36,987 bases of DNA, taken from contig JAAMPI010000460.1 of the NCBI GenBank assembly GCA_013054445.1, positions 1 through 36,987 of the forward strand, given 5' to 3'. Origin of the DNA: Cudoniella acicularis (lineage: Eukaryota > Ascomycota > Leotiomycetes > Helotiales > Helotiaceae). This document shows positions 9,175 through 19,048 of this stretch, piece after piece. Made by a program: the position numbers and the translations under genes. The notes beneath the pieces were generated by a model, which was given only the letters and a program-made list of their open reading frames with translations, was not told the DNA's origin and ran no database searches. Position 1 is the stretch's first letter; the number at the start of each line of letters is the position of its first letter.

Positions 9175-10493
9175 TGCAGCGCCTTGCCTCTGCCATCATG
9201 ACATCGCTCCCGAAAAGGGTGCCCATTCCCAAAAATGGGGTCGATTATAGAGAAAAGATTGTCCTTGCCCCTATGGTTCGTTCAGGAGAGCTGCCATCGC
9301 GTCTTCTAGCACTTCATTATGGGGCGGATCTGGTTTGGGGTAAGTGCTTTATGGAGATCTCCTTAACTTTTGCTGAATTGTTTGCAGGCCCCGAAACCGT
9401 CGACAGATCCTTAATAGGAACCACCCGGAGAGTCAATGAGACTCTGAAAACAATCGACTTCACTCGACTACCTTCGCATGGCGCAAAGGATCCGAGAAAA
9501 GACCAGGCAGAGAGTCTCATCTACCGCCTCCATCCTGAACGAGAAGGCCGCCGTCTTGTCTTCCAAATTGGTACTTCGGACCCCGAACGAGCCGTCCAAG
9601 CTGCCCGAGTAGTGGCTGCAGATGTAGCTGGGATTGATGTGAATGCTGGGTGTCCGAAACCTTTTAGCACAAGTGGTGGAATGGGCGCTGCGCTTTTACA
9701 AACCCCGGATAAACTCTGCTCGATCCTCGAGGCGCTAGTGAAAGAAATCACTCCGGAATTCGAGATTGGGATTAGTGTCAAGATCAGACTGCTGGAAACT
9801 CCTGAATTGACGGAAACATTAGTGCGAAAACTTTGTGCTACTGGAATCACCGGATTGACAATTCATTGCCGAACCACACCTATGCGGCCGAGAGAACGAG
9901 CAATCCGGGAACAATTGAAGATGATCGCAGATATCTGTCGAGAGAGTGGGGTGGCGTGTCTCATGAATGGGGATGTCAAAAATCGAGCTGAAGCCGAACA
10001 ATTGATTACGGAATATGGAGTAGATGGAGCTATGATTGCCACGGCAGCGGAATCGAACTCGAGCTGTTTTAGGAGTGAGGCTGACGGTGGGTTGGCTCCC
10101 TGGCGCGAAGTTGCGGAACAATACATGAAATTCTGTTTGGATGTCGAGAATCGGTGGGGAAACACGAAATACCTGCTCAATCACATCGTTCCGGGGAAAC
10201 TACTTGCTCACAATGAAGTCACGTCTAGCATGAGTTACCAACAGATATGCAAAATCGAAAACTTTGGTCTGGGGCATTTTGAGGCTCGAGCAAAAGAAGT
10301 TGATGACAGGTTAGGGATTACTCCAGAAACCTTGAGCCAAGGAAGGAGTGGCAAGAAATATAAGCGCTCTATGGCAACGGGAGGCAGCCAAAGCAAGATC
10401 CGAAAACTAGAGCATGAGGCAAAGAACAACTTGGCTGAAAGAAGTGTGCAAGAACAGCCTGTCGCGGCACCTGCTGTGGCCTTGAATGTCTAG
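9174..10493 (+). CDS. DUS2: tRNA-dihydrouridine(20) synthase, Dus2 type
   Basis: FMN-dependent enzyme reducing uridine 20 in the tRNA D loop. Exons are 9174-9339 and 9388-10493, giving 423 aa. The 48-nt intron (GTAAGT...TTTGCAG) contains no in-frame stop, so retention would add 16 residues. Splicing restores GADLVWGPETVDRSLIG. The TIM barrel begins with IVLAPMVRSGELPSRLLALH, the Dus2 pattern. The catalytic Cys is in VNAGCPKPFSTSGGMGAALL (Cys about 144). TIHCRTTPMRPRERA and LMNGDVKNR are FMN/substrate loop motifs. The C-terminus is Lys/Arg-rich (SQGRSGKKYKRS). A second in-frame ATG at 9198 (MTSLPKRVPIP) has a better context and may be the real start. Confidence 0.93.
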   Translation: MQRLASAIMTSLPKRVPIPKNGVDYREKIVLAPMVRSGELPSRLLALHYGADLVWGKCFMEISLTFAELFAGPETVDRSLIGTTRRVNETLKTIDFTRLPSHGAKDPRKDQAESLIYRLHPEREGRRLVFQIGTSDPERAVQAARVVAADVAGIDVNAGCPKPFSTSGGMGAALLQTPDKLCSILEALVKEITPEFEIGISVKIRLLETPELTETLVRKLCATGITGLTIHCRTTPMRPRERAIREQLKMIADICRESGVACLMNGDVKNRAEAEQLITEYGVDGAMIATAAESNSSCFRSEADGGLAPWREVAEQYMKFCLDVENRWGNTKYLLNHIVPGKLLAHNEVTSSMSYQQICKIENFGLGHFEARAKEVDDRLGITPETLSQGRSGKKYKRSMATGGSQSKIRKLEHEAKNNLAERSVQEQPVAAPAVALNV

Positions 10494-10884
10494 GAGGCCG
10501 AAAACGGGATAGAGGAGCATATAGAGGCGTTTCGGGCAAGGAATATACCAGCATTTGAGAGCCAGGTTTGGCACAGCATGACATGGCGTTTTAATACCTA
10601 GAGGTTTCATATGAGCACGCACAGCTACACTGCTGCGAAAGCAGGCACGAACACTGCATAGGAATAGTTTCCATAGTAGATATATATGTACGTATTCACA
10701 AATTCCTCAATCTCATGTGCTATTAAACAACCAATGGCGGAGTATCAAGAAAGTATATCTTTCCCAGCACCTGGCTATCAATGCTAAATCAAATAGGTAC
10801 CAACAATATCCGCATCTATAGTAGAGAAAGGCTCCGACTTATATTATTCTTGATCTCGTTTCCTCGTTGCTCCCATGTTCCATG
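10494..10884. other. Convergent 3' spacer, no gene seen
   Basis: 391 bp between the stop codons of DUS2 (+) and the DUF2417 gene (-), with no supported feature beyond the 3' UTRs. Confidence 0.6.
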
Positions 10885-12517
10885 CTATGCTTCGACTAGC
10901 TCATTCAATCTTTTCTCAATCATCTCTCGTCCCTCGAACGTCTTCCATACCTCGGATGGTGCCTTGTTGACGATATCCCAGCTTATGAGCTTTCTCGTTA
11001 GATGCGTCAAATCTCGCTGTTTTCTCTCCCACTCACTGTCAGTTCGAACATTGATCCCTGAGCTGATAATTGCCAGTGGAGTTTTCTGGACCTGAATGTT
11101 TCTCGCGCTGCTAGCTTCATTCTTGGTCAAAGAGTTGGCAACCAAGGATTCTTGGAGCTTAGCCTTGATGTATTTTCCGCCTTGGTATGCGTTACGGCCA
11201 TATACACGATCCTCCCGAGTGCGACCTTTGAACAAGGCAGAGAATGTCCTGTCCAATCCAAGCGGTGATATGATACCCCAGGCCCATAAGAGAAAGCCTC
11301 TGTGTGGAGAGCCTAACCGATAAAGGAGGTCTTCATGTAACGGATCAATTAAGAGGAGACCTTTAATATCCCGTCCGTGACGTGAGGAGAATACTCGCGA
11401 GTAGATACTACCTACGCCGGCACTTGCTAGAACCCATGGTCCCTGTTCACCGGCGCGGGCGAGAGCTTCAGAAAGCGCATCGGCGGCCATGCCAGCAGAG
11501 AATGGAGATGGAGCATTGTCGGACCATGCAATTCCTGGCCGATCGGAATAGCAGTAACGACTGATGCTTCTATTTGCAAGTGCACTTTCGGCGACCTGGA
11601 TCATCCCACCTGCGAAAGGTCCATCTCCAGCCTCGAATAGAACAGTTGGTACTTTATTGCCATGGGAGTCAGTGGTGCTGCCTTTGCAGAACACATGGAT
11701 TTGATATTTGTCGCCGTCGACATAATAACGTTCCCCGGGAGCAGCAAGGGAAGCATCGCGAGATCGAAGAATCAACGTCGCGGACAGCAGGACTGCAACT
11801 ACCGCGATGACAATCAGGACGACAGTCGATGTTAGGACAGAGCACCACTCCCTGAAAGTTCGTCGAGTTTCCATTCGTCCCGTCAAACGCTCTTCTTCTT
11901 CGTGCTTGCCCCAAGTTACAATTCTATCTGTGAAAACAGTCCAAATCGAGATGAGCAACGCCAATGTAACACTGGCAATTCCGACCCAGCCTTCTTCCAT
12001 ACGAAGCTTTGGTACAGCAACGATGATTATCATGTCGACAAACAAAATGACCGCAATGACCAAGCAAGTTACCTGCGCGGCCTTGGAAGGCGTAGAGAAG
12101 AAAAGGAGGACAATTAGGAGGAGGCCCAGTGTCAGTGTCGTATATGAGAAGTCGAAGAAACCCGATCCACGGGAATGCATCCCAGGTGGGCTGACAAAGA
12201 TCGACACCAGGAGTAAGGCCCACCATAGGAAACTGATAATAGCGAATAGGACGGTGAAGTATCGCAGAAACCTCACGGACCAAAGGTTGTATGGAGACAC
12301 CTAGAAAACGTGTCAGCTATTATAATGCTACGTGAAAGTGTCTAATTACTGCAGGATCATCGGGGTGGAGATATCCTTCCCGACTTGGTGGAGGAAGCAG
12401 GCGTGTTCTCTCATCTGCTTCAGAGAGTCGAGGTTGGCTGATGTGCTCGCTGGAGTCGCCATTCTGCGGGGTAGCTCCTCCGCTTTCGTCATCTTTCTTT
12501 CCCCAGAGAGAAACCAT
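10885..12517 (-). CDS. DUF2417 multi-pass membrane protein with alpha/beta-hydrolase-like domain
   Basis: Fungal membrane protein of the DUF2417 type with a C-terminal hydrolase-like fold. Exons are 12517-12350 and 12300-10885 (49-nt intron), giving 527 aa. The first exon encodes a polar cytosolic head with DERTRLLPPP, an acidic dileucine sorting signal. Five hydrophobic segments follow, among them FTVLFAIISFLWWALLLVS, LTLGLLLIVLLFF, CLVIAVILFVDMIIIVAV, VTLALLISIWTVF and VLIVIAVVAVLLSATLIL. The hydrolase-like part starts near PGERYYVDGDKYQIHVFCKG. It has VLFEAGDGPF and LLLIDPLHEDLL, but the nucleophile elbow reads VLASAGVGSIYSRVF, without the Ser of G-x-S-x-G. Family membership is from memory of DUF2417; substrate and compartment are unknown. 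The gene is divergent from PPE1. Confidence 0.78.
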
Positions 12518-13454
12518 CTTGAATGCTGTCTTCTAGGAGTTAATGGGTTTGTGGAGTAGAGAAGAGCTCAAGTGCTCTTTTGTGGGGTGATACCTCCGCA
12601 GCTGACAGACAGGGAAAACAGAACAAAGCCGGACGGAATAGGGTTTGATAACATGAAAGAGAAAACCCTTAAGCCTGATGCAAGCTAAGGGATGCTTTAA
12701 TATATCTGCCTAGGTAGGTATGATGCCTTGGGACTAGAGTACAGCCAATTAAAGACTGTCGCGCCAAGTGTTGATGGTCTTCTTTTGCCCTTGACATCAT
12801 CCCGCATTTATGTAGCACCGCTGCGACTACGAGTCTAGATTAGAATCTTGCAGTCTTTAAAACACCAAGAATACCTACCTAGGCTTAGGTAACAGACAGT
12901 TCTTCCAAACACATAATATCATGTAAATATTTTTATCAAAAAAGCAACTGCATATGACGTATGTTGTGTTCAAGCCCAAGCTTAACTTCAAGCTCCTACG
13001 GTAGCCCTTTCAACCAAGGTTGTCTTGAAATGCAGATCTCAGCTTGCACTGGTGACATATCTTAGGTGTTCAAAAAGGTTCACGGTTTAAAAGGATCTCA
13101 CCCTTATAGCAGTGTGCTAATTTTTTATATTTTTTTTGCTATTTGCGACCTGCCATACAGGCTCGAGCCATAAATGTTTTTATGCGCATAGCTTCCCCCT
13201 TGAGTACCGTAATACCCCTCGATCGATCTTTCTTATCTTGATCATCTAATCTAAGCGACATCTCCTGCTATCTAATGTTGTGCCCAACCCTCCCTTAAAC
13301 AAAGACAAGCTGGAAAGCATTGTCCTGTATTCCAGAGGAGACTCAGAGTTTTCAACTGTATTTTTTGCGATCTTGCGCCGTTGATACGGGCTTGTCAGTG
13401 TCTTCACCAATACTTTCCACCAACGCCCACGACACAACTTCAAATCAGCCCACG
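12518..13454. promoter_or_regulatory. Divergent promoter region DUF2417 gene / PPE1
   Basis: 937 bp with no gene. It contains the nested inverted repeat described separately (12708-12884), CCTAGG-type motifs and AT-rich stretches near 12920 and 13120. Confidence 0.5.
12708..12884. repeat. Nested perfect inverted repeats, MITE-like
   Basis: GCCTAGGTAGGTAT (12708-12721) is the exact reverse complement of ATACCTACCTAGGC (12871-12884). Inside, TTAAAGACTG (12749-12758) is the exact reverse complement of CAGTCTTTAA (12851-12860). The arms bound about 177 bp. I see no clear target-site duplication. Confidence 0.5.
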
Positions 13455-14772
13455 ATGAGTGACCTGCAACGTCAATTTGCAAAAGCCAAGCTGTCAACGT
13501 ACCCTGCCACAGCCCCGATCCCATTCAGCGAAGCAGACGAAGAGGAGGAAACGGACCATTTTGATGCAGCTCTTCCGCTAGATGATGACTCTTCGTCGGC
13601 CTCTTCTGCTTCGTCTGCTTCCTCCACTGGAACCGTAATCCCATCCTCGGACCAAAAGCTGTTTGCGCGACCTCAAGGGTTTGAATACTCTCCTCTGATT
13701 TGCACAATGGCTAATGCATAGTCTTGCAGATCGCCGAATAAAAGAACCCTCAATCAGATACCATGGACCACCTATTTCGAACGCGAGCTCTTCCTTGAAT
13801 CACCCTCAGATACAGTCACCATTATCCATCATGTCTACCTTACATCACCAGTTGGCACAGCACCGTTATTTGTAACACATCATGGTGCAGGCTCATCTGG
13901 CCTCTCGTTTGCTGCATTAACCTCTGAGATTCGAAAGCGATTACCCTCGGCTGGTATACTCTCACTGGATGCCCGCGGGCATGGCTCTACGAGCATCAGC
14001 CCGGAGCCCGAAATCCTAGATCTCAGTCTGGAAACGCTTAGTGCGGACCTCTTTACCGTCGTTCAAATGACAAAGACACAAATGGGCTGGAAAGAACTAC
14101 CCCCAATAGTTCTTGTTGGCCATTCTCTTGGAGGAGCAGTGGTTACCGACGTTGCAAAACGAGGGCAGTTGGGCAATTCGGTGCTTGGGTACGCGGTATT
14201 AGATGTAGTGGAGGGATCTGCAATCGATGCTCTCCAGAGTATGCAAACCTATTTATCGACTCGACCCGTTGGATTTCCCTCCTTAGAATCTGGCATAGAA
14301 TGGCATATTCGTTCAAGAACTATCCGAAACTCTCTTTCAGCTCGAACAAGTGTGCCCGCATTGTTGAAACACAATGAAGAAAAGAGAGGATCTCGGCCTT
14401 GGACATGGCGAACTGATCTCGCAGCAACGCAACCATTCTGGGAAGGGTGGTTTATTGGCCTGAGTAAGAAGTTTCTCGAGGCCCGGGGAGGAAAGCTACT
14501 TCTTCTTGCCGGAACCGATAGGTTAGATAAGGAGCTTACAATCGGTCAGATGCAAGGTAAAATAGCCGTACAGGTAGTGGAGACAATGCTGACCTCCTTG
14601 TCTAGGCAAGTATGCTCTGCAAGTATTCCCTGAAGCTGGACATTTTATACATGAAGACCTGCCGGAAAAAACCGCCATGGTGATAGTTGATTTCTACAAA
14701 AGAAACGACCGAAGCGCATTAGTGCTACCCCCGAAAGTTTCGGACATGCTCAAAGCTAGCAAAAAGCTGTAG
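13455..14772 (+). CDS. PPE1: Protein phosphatase methylesterase 1
   Basis: Serine esterase that removes the C-terminal methyl ester from the PP2A catalytic subunit. Exons are 13455-13678, 13730-14556 and 14606-14772 (introns 51 and 49 nt), giving 405 aa. After an acidic, Ser-rich N-terminal region the fold begins at LNQIPWTTYFERELFLE. Motifs in order are the oxyanion loop THHGAGSSGLSF, SLDARGHGSTS, the nucleophile elbow VLVGHSLGGAVV (Ser about 207), VLDVVEGSAIDAL typical of PME-1, and the catalytic His in FPEAGHFIHED. The second splice restores QMQGKYALQVF. Length and order match fungal Ppe1. Confidence 0.94.
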
Positions 14773-14864
14773 GATTCAGGTGTTATCAGCTCATCGACCA
14801 AGCTAAAAAAGTTCCCTGGACTAGCCGTTCCCTGGCTAGCTGTGGATAATTATTGGACCACGTC

Positions 14865-15071
14865 ACGGTAATGACGTTACCGTAGCAAGAATAACTTTAT
14901 TGCTATGAGTATGTCTTGGTAATAATGGCTACATTAAGCCGGTAGCTCCGTGGTTCTTCAGGAATTTCCGAATATTCAGCAAATAAATCCCTACCTGCAG
15001 GTAAGCACCCCACGAAAATTAGAGTCCATTTATACCGGCAGGGTTCACCTACCTTGAATTCCAAGGGTAGA
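14865..15071. repeat. Series of short foldbacks
   Basis: ACGGTAA/TTACCGT with a five-base loop lies at 14865-14883. The 12-bp palindrome TACCTGCAGGTA lies at 14992-15003. CTACCTTG-aattc-CAAGGGTAG, with one bulge, lies at about 15050-15070. They share a TACC/GGTA core with the larger dyad at 15549-15604. Confidence 0.45.
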
Positions 15072-15548
15072 ACATGGGTTTTCTGACAAAGAATCTGCTG
15101 TCAGGGCTATAAATACAAACAAGCTTAACTTGCATCAAGCTGAATGCATTCAAAGTTGAATTTGCGTCGAAAACAACTGGAATTCATCATAGCATGAAAT
15201 AGAAAGCCATTTGCAAGTCTTCTCGTTAGTGATACTAGATCCAATGGAATATGATGAATACTTCGCCATTTCAAAACAGTCCATCAATTTTACGACCAAG
15301 TGGTAAGCGCAGCTCATTATTTCTGGTGTCTGGCAAGCTGAGGAAGTCAATAATTCAACCCATTTTCTTTTCCCGGATGGTATAAGATTTGCGGCAATGC
15401 GTGCGGGCAAGTACTACCGACAGCATATTCCACAAATCAGGGTTGGGTCGTAAAGGCTGACATGTTAACCACTTTCTTGTTTGAGCTTTTTACTAGCTGA
15501 ACGTCTCGTCGGACGATTTCACTGATTTCAATTGACCATTGGTTTGAG

Positions 15549-15604
15549 CTGTTGGCTCCGCCATACCGGTAAGCCCTTTCAGTACCGGTATAGACTGCCA
15601 ACAG
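15549..15604. repeat. Compound cruciform-forming dyad
   Basis: CTGTTGGC (15549-15556) pairs with GCCAACAG (15597-15604). Inside, ATACCGGTA (15563-15571) pairs with TACCGGTAT (15583-15591). Both arms are perfect, and the inner arms are themselves almost palindromic around ACCGGT. Confidence 0.6.
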
Positions 15605-15967
15605 GGCCAACACTTCCTAGAAGAGAGCAGGCGAGATGCGCTTGAGCTCCCGGTCACTTACAGCACTTGGCCGAGTTGGCTCAGCCTCTTGGATATTATA
15701 ACCTTATCTTTAGTCTGCAGTCTCTTTCCTCAGTTTCCTGTCCGCTGTCCACCAATTATCTAACATTAGAGTCTTATTTGTGATCCTGACTGATTGCCGA
15801 GGCTCAAAATCCTCACTGATTCTTGTAAGCCAGGGGCTTTCATTTCATTTGATCGCCCTGCATCAAGTGGCACAGCGTGACATGTTTGAAGAATCCCTTT
15901 GGCGCAGTAATCTTTTACGATGGAAGCCTTTTCAATCGCTGTACGAGAAACCACTTTAGAATTGCAT

Positions 15968-15990
15968 CATTCCGGTTGATAACTGGAATG
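15968..15990. promoter_or_regulatory. Dyad upstream of the GPI-protein gene
   Basis: CATTCCGGTT-gat-AACTGGAATG is a 10-bp inverted repeat with one mismatch and a three-base spacer. It lies about 160 bp before the ATG and just upstream of the TATA-like TTATAA, a layout suggestive of a dimeric factor site. Confidence 0.4.
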
Positions 15991-16151
15991 GCCTTCCTGC
16001 GCAGTTATAAGGGTCTCTTCCCAACCTAATTGACATCAAATCACTACCGCTTTTCAACATCATCTCAATTGCACGTCACTGTTCAAGTTTCCTCCTTTCG
16101 CAAACTATCAACATTCTTTGAAAAACGTCGTCAAGACCCTCAATCATCATA

Positions 16152-16812
16152 ATGCGTTTCACATCCCTCTTCGCTGCCGCTGGCCTCCTTGCCTCCGTTG
16201 CAGTTGCTGATCCCGTTGTTGCCCGCGCACCTGATGCCGTTCTCCCCCGCCAAAATGCTGCGTAGGTCTCATATAATATATATAATGTGAAGATATCACT
16301 GACGTTCATTCCCATAGCCAAACTACTTCGTTTGTTGTAGCCCAACTCTCCTACTTGGCCAGTCTCGAAACCGATGCCGGTCTTTCAAGCCTTGATAATT
16401 TATTGGCTACAAACACCGCCGTTCTTAATTCTGCTAGTTCTTGGCTTTCCTCTGTCGCTTCTGTAGTAAGCAAGGGCGGTAAGTCTCAACTTCTCAGTAC
16501 AAAGTTCCCTTTTCATGCTTGATTCAAGAGTCTAGAGACATGCACATTCTCTTGAAAACTTTTAGATGAGGTATACTAACTCCGAGATGTTGGCCTTTAG
16601 GCGTTGTTCAAGCCACCGCTGTCCAGGCTCTGCCCACCCAGGTCCAGTCGGTGTACGGTAGCATCCTCAGCGTACAACAATCCATTGCGACTGCTAACGG
16701 CTTCACTCTCACCACCACCGGTGTCATCGCCGCTGCTGCACCAACTGGTCTCTCTTTGAAAGCTGCAGGTGCCGCTGCCGCAGGATTTGTTGGACTTGCC
16801 ATGGCCTTGTAG
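16152..16812 (+). CDS. Small secreted, probably GPI-anchored Ala/Ser-rich protein
   Basis: I do not recognise a named family. Exons are 16152-16261, 16318-16478 and 16601-16812 (introns 56 and 122 nt), giving 160 aa. The spliced frame is open throughout and ends at a TAG, so the model is well supported although no exon forms a long ORF. The first 19 residues (MRFTSLFAAAGLLASVAVA) are a signal peptide. DPVVARAPDAVLPRQ follows and could be a processed propeptide. The body is Ser/Ala/Val-rich, free of Cys, with FVVAQLSYLASLETD and VVQATAVQALPTQVQSV suggesting amphipathic helices. The end (LKAAGAAAAGFVGLAMAL) is a hydrophobic GPI-attachment-type tail without a following charge. It is probably a cell-surface or wall protein. 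Confidence 0.75.
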
Positions 16813-17745
16813 ACGGAATATGGAATGAGTCGCCTGTTGTACAAGAGTGCGGTTGTGTTTTAGTGTTTAGTGTGGGGTGTATGTTGAGAATGGTGGGAGG
16901 ATGTATAATAGTAAGACGTGCATTAGTGGTCGAGGAGGAGAATCTGATGTTTTAGGAGTTACTGTAGATGAATGAAATGCGCGCCACGCTATACTTTGTG
17001 TCCCACCTATGAAAGTTGTTCGAAATACTTGAGCATAAATTAGACCAATGCACAGACGCTTTATCAATCCCCGCCTTTATCCCTCACAAACAAATCTTCT
17101 CAAAGTTTAAGCTTAATTTTAACCTTCGGCATGCTTGTTGGACCTCATGCTGTACCTTCATATCTCATGCATGTACTCGGTCCTTTGAAACATTACTAAC
17201 CGGCTCCTTCATGTCAGCCTATACGAGCCTAGGAGCAGGGGATTAGGGGGGCTTCTCTTGCTCTGCGTGGCTGGCATACTGCAAGCTCTTGGTGGTAATG
17301 TCTTTCGCAAACCAGTCATGCAACTTGGGTATCGCCAAGTATCAGACTAATGCAAAAAAGCGGAACACTGTCGAGCATCGTAAAGAGATTTAGGACATCA
17401 ACCTCCCTATGGATCTTTTCATTCGTATTCCAGGGACGGTTATTTATATCTGAAGATCCCGGAGTTTTCAATCAGACTTGCAGTTTATGAGTATCTCTCC
17501 TGTTATGGCACTCATTAAATTGACGGTAAGTTCTCATGCCACACGAAGCGTAGCTTATCACAGAATGTTTCAGAAAGTTCATACGGAGCAGATGCAAACG
17601 TCATTGCATTGTTTTGACTTATTGGAAGGACAATCATTCTAGCAAGTTGCCGCAAAACATTAATCATCATGTTTTATTCCTCCAGTTCCCACCCCCGGAC
17701 GCCAACAACTCATACAATGCATATTTTCCATAGATCATAATATTT
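16813..17745. other. Convergent 3' spacer, no gene seen
   Basis: 933 bp between the GPI-protein gene (+) and RFC2 (-). Only short ORFs lacking any domain or splice support are present. Confidence 0.55.
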
Positions 17746-19048
17746 TCAAGCTCCTGCTAAGATGTTGGAAATCCGCAACGCCAGGTCCAGAATGGTGAGG
17801 TGCTCATCAGAGCCATCCACAAGACGCTTGTCTATCTCTGAGAAAACAAGTGTGATCTTGTTTTTTTGGACGTCTGGTATCAATTCGTTGTAGATGACGG
17901 ATTGAAAGAGCTATTTAGATACCGATTAGTAGGATGAATTCGGAGAGGCGAAGCAAAACATACCTGTGTGACTACTTGAGTCGCGCTCCACCCATCTGCA
18001 ACCATATCCGTCACGACTTTTGCTACTGCTTCATAGACAAGTCCTTTTGATCGAGGCTGCATAGCTTTCACGAGTTCGTCGATCGTAGCGTCTGGAATAA
18101 CTCCCGCAATTTCCTCAATACCCCTGATTGTGACGGATTTCTTCTCCTTCTCATCCACATCCATAGCGTCTTCATCCTCCTCTTCTTTCCCTACCGCACC
18201 CACCAGTCTTGCAGCACTCTGCAGAAATGTGATAGCTTTCCGCAAATCTCCTTCACTGCACTTAACCAATGTCTCTGCCGCCCCGTCCTCAAGACTGACG
18301 CCTTCCTTTTCCGCAATCTCCTCAATTCTCTTCCTCGCATCTCCTTGATCCAAGCTTTTGAATCGGAACTTACTACACCTACTCGCCAACGGATCAATAA
18401 TCCTCGTAACATAATTGCAAATCAAACAAAATCTTGTAATCTTGCTATATGTCTCCATCGTTCTTCGCAACGCACTCTGCGCATCCTGTGTCATGCTATC
18501 CGCCTCATCCAATATAATGATCTTGTAAGGAGGGCATGGGTATTGCGCGCGGTAGGCTGCTGACGGGTTGGAAAGTTGCATGCGTGCGAAGTCCTTGACT
18601 TTTTCACGGACGATGGAAATACCGCGCTCGTCGGAGGCGTTGAGTTCAAGGACGCGAGATTTTATTAACTCGGGCCCGTATAATTCCTTTGCGAGGGCGA
18701 GAATAGTAGATGTTTTCCCCGTTCCTGGAGGGCCATAGAAGAGCATGTGGGGAAGCTGTGGTATGTTAGATGGGCGTAAGAGGAGGAGAGGAGGTGGCAT
18801 ACGTTGGAGGATTGGAGGGTTCGCTGGAGGACGGTGATGGTATGGTCTTGAGCCGTGACGTCGCTAAGACTCTTCGGTCGACTGAATGCGTATCAATATA
18901 GCTGCCAGACATTAAAGAACGGTGTTGCATACTATTTCTCAACCCAGGGCTGAAGTCTGTTTGCCTCTTTCGTTGGAGGAGCTTTACTGGATGCGCCATT
19001 CGTGGCGGCTGCTTCTTTGCGGGCTTTCAGATCAAAGAATCCTGCCAT
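17746..19048 (-). CDS. RFC2: Replication factor C subunit 2 (clamp loader; human RFC4 orthologue)
   Basis: AAA+ subunit of the RFC complex that loads PCNA at primer-template junctions in the nucleus. Exons are 19048-18933, 18881-18803, 18755-17964 and 17910-17746 (introns 51, 47 and 53 nt), giving 383 aa. The first splice restores [20 protein letters not shown] (RFC box). [16 protein letters not shown] is Walker [11 protein letters not shown] is Walker [21 protein letters not shown] holds sensor 1, and [12 protein letters not shown] is the SRC motif. An acidic insert ([17 protein letters not shown]) interrupts the region before the C-terminal collar. The last exon ([12 protein letters not shown] to ILAGA) completes the collar. 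Length matches Rfc2. Confidence 0.95.

Larger units (their letters stand above)
14773..16151. other. Hairpin-rich intergenic region and promoter of the GPI-protein gene
   Basis: 1.38 kb without a credible gene. GTTCCCTGG occurs at 14811-14819 and 14827-14835. Several perfect dyads are listed separately. A TATA-like TTATAA occurs near 16005-16010, about 140 bp before the ATG at 16152. Confidence 0.5.

Noticed and set aside
9317..10184. Several overlapping antisense ORFs across DUS2
   Set aside because: Shadows of a strongly conserved coding strand, with no motifs of their own.
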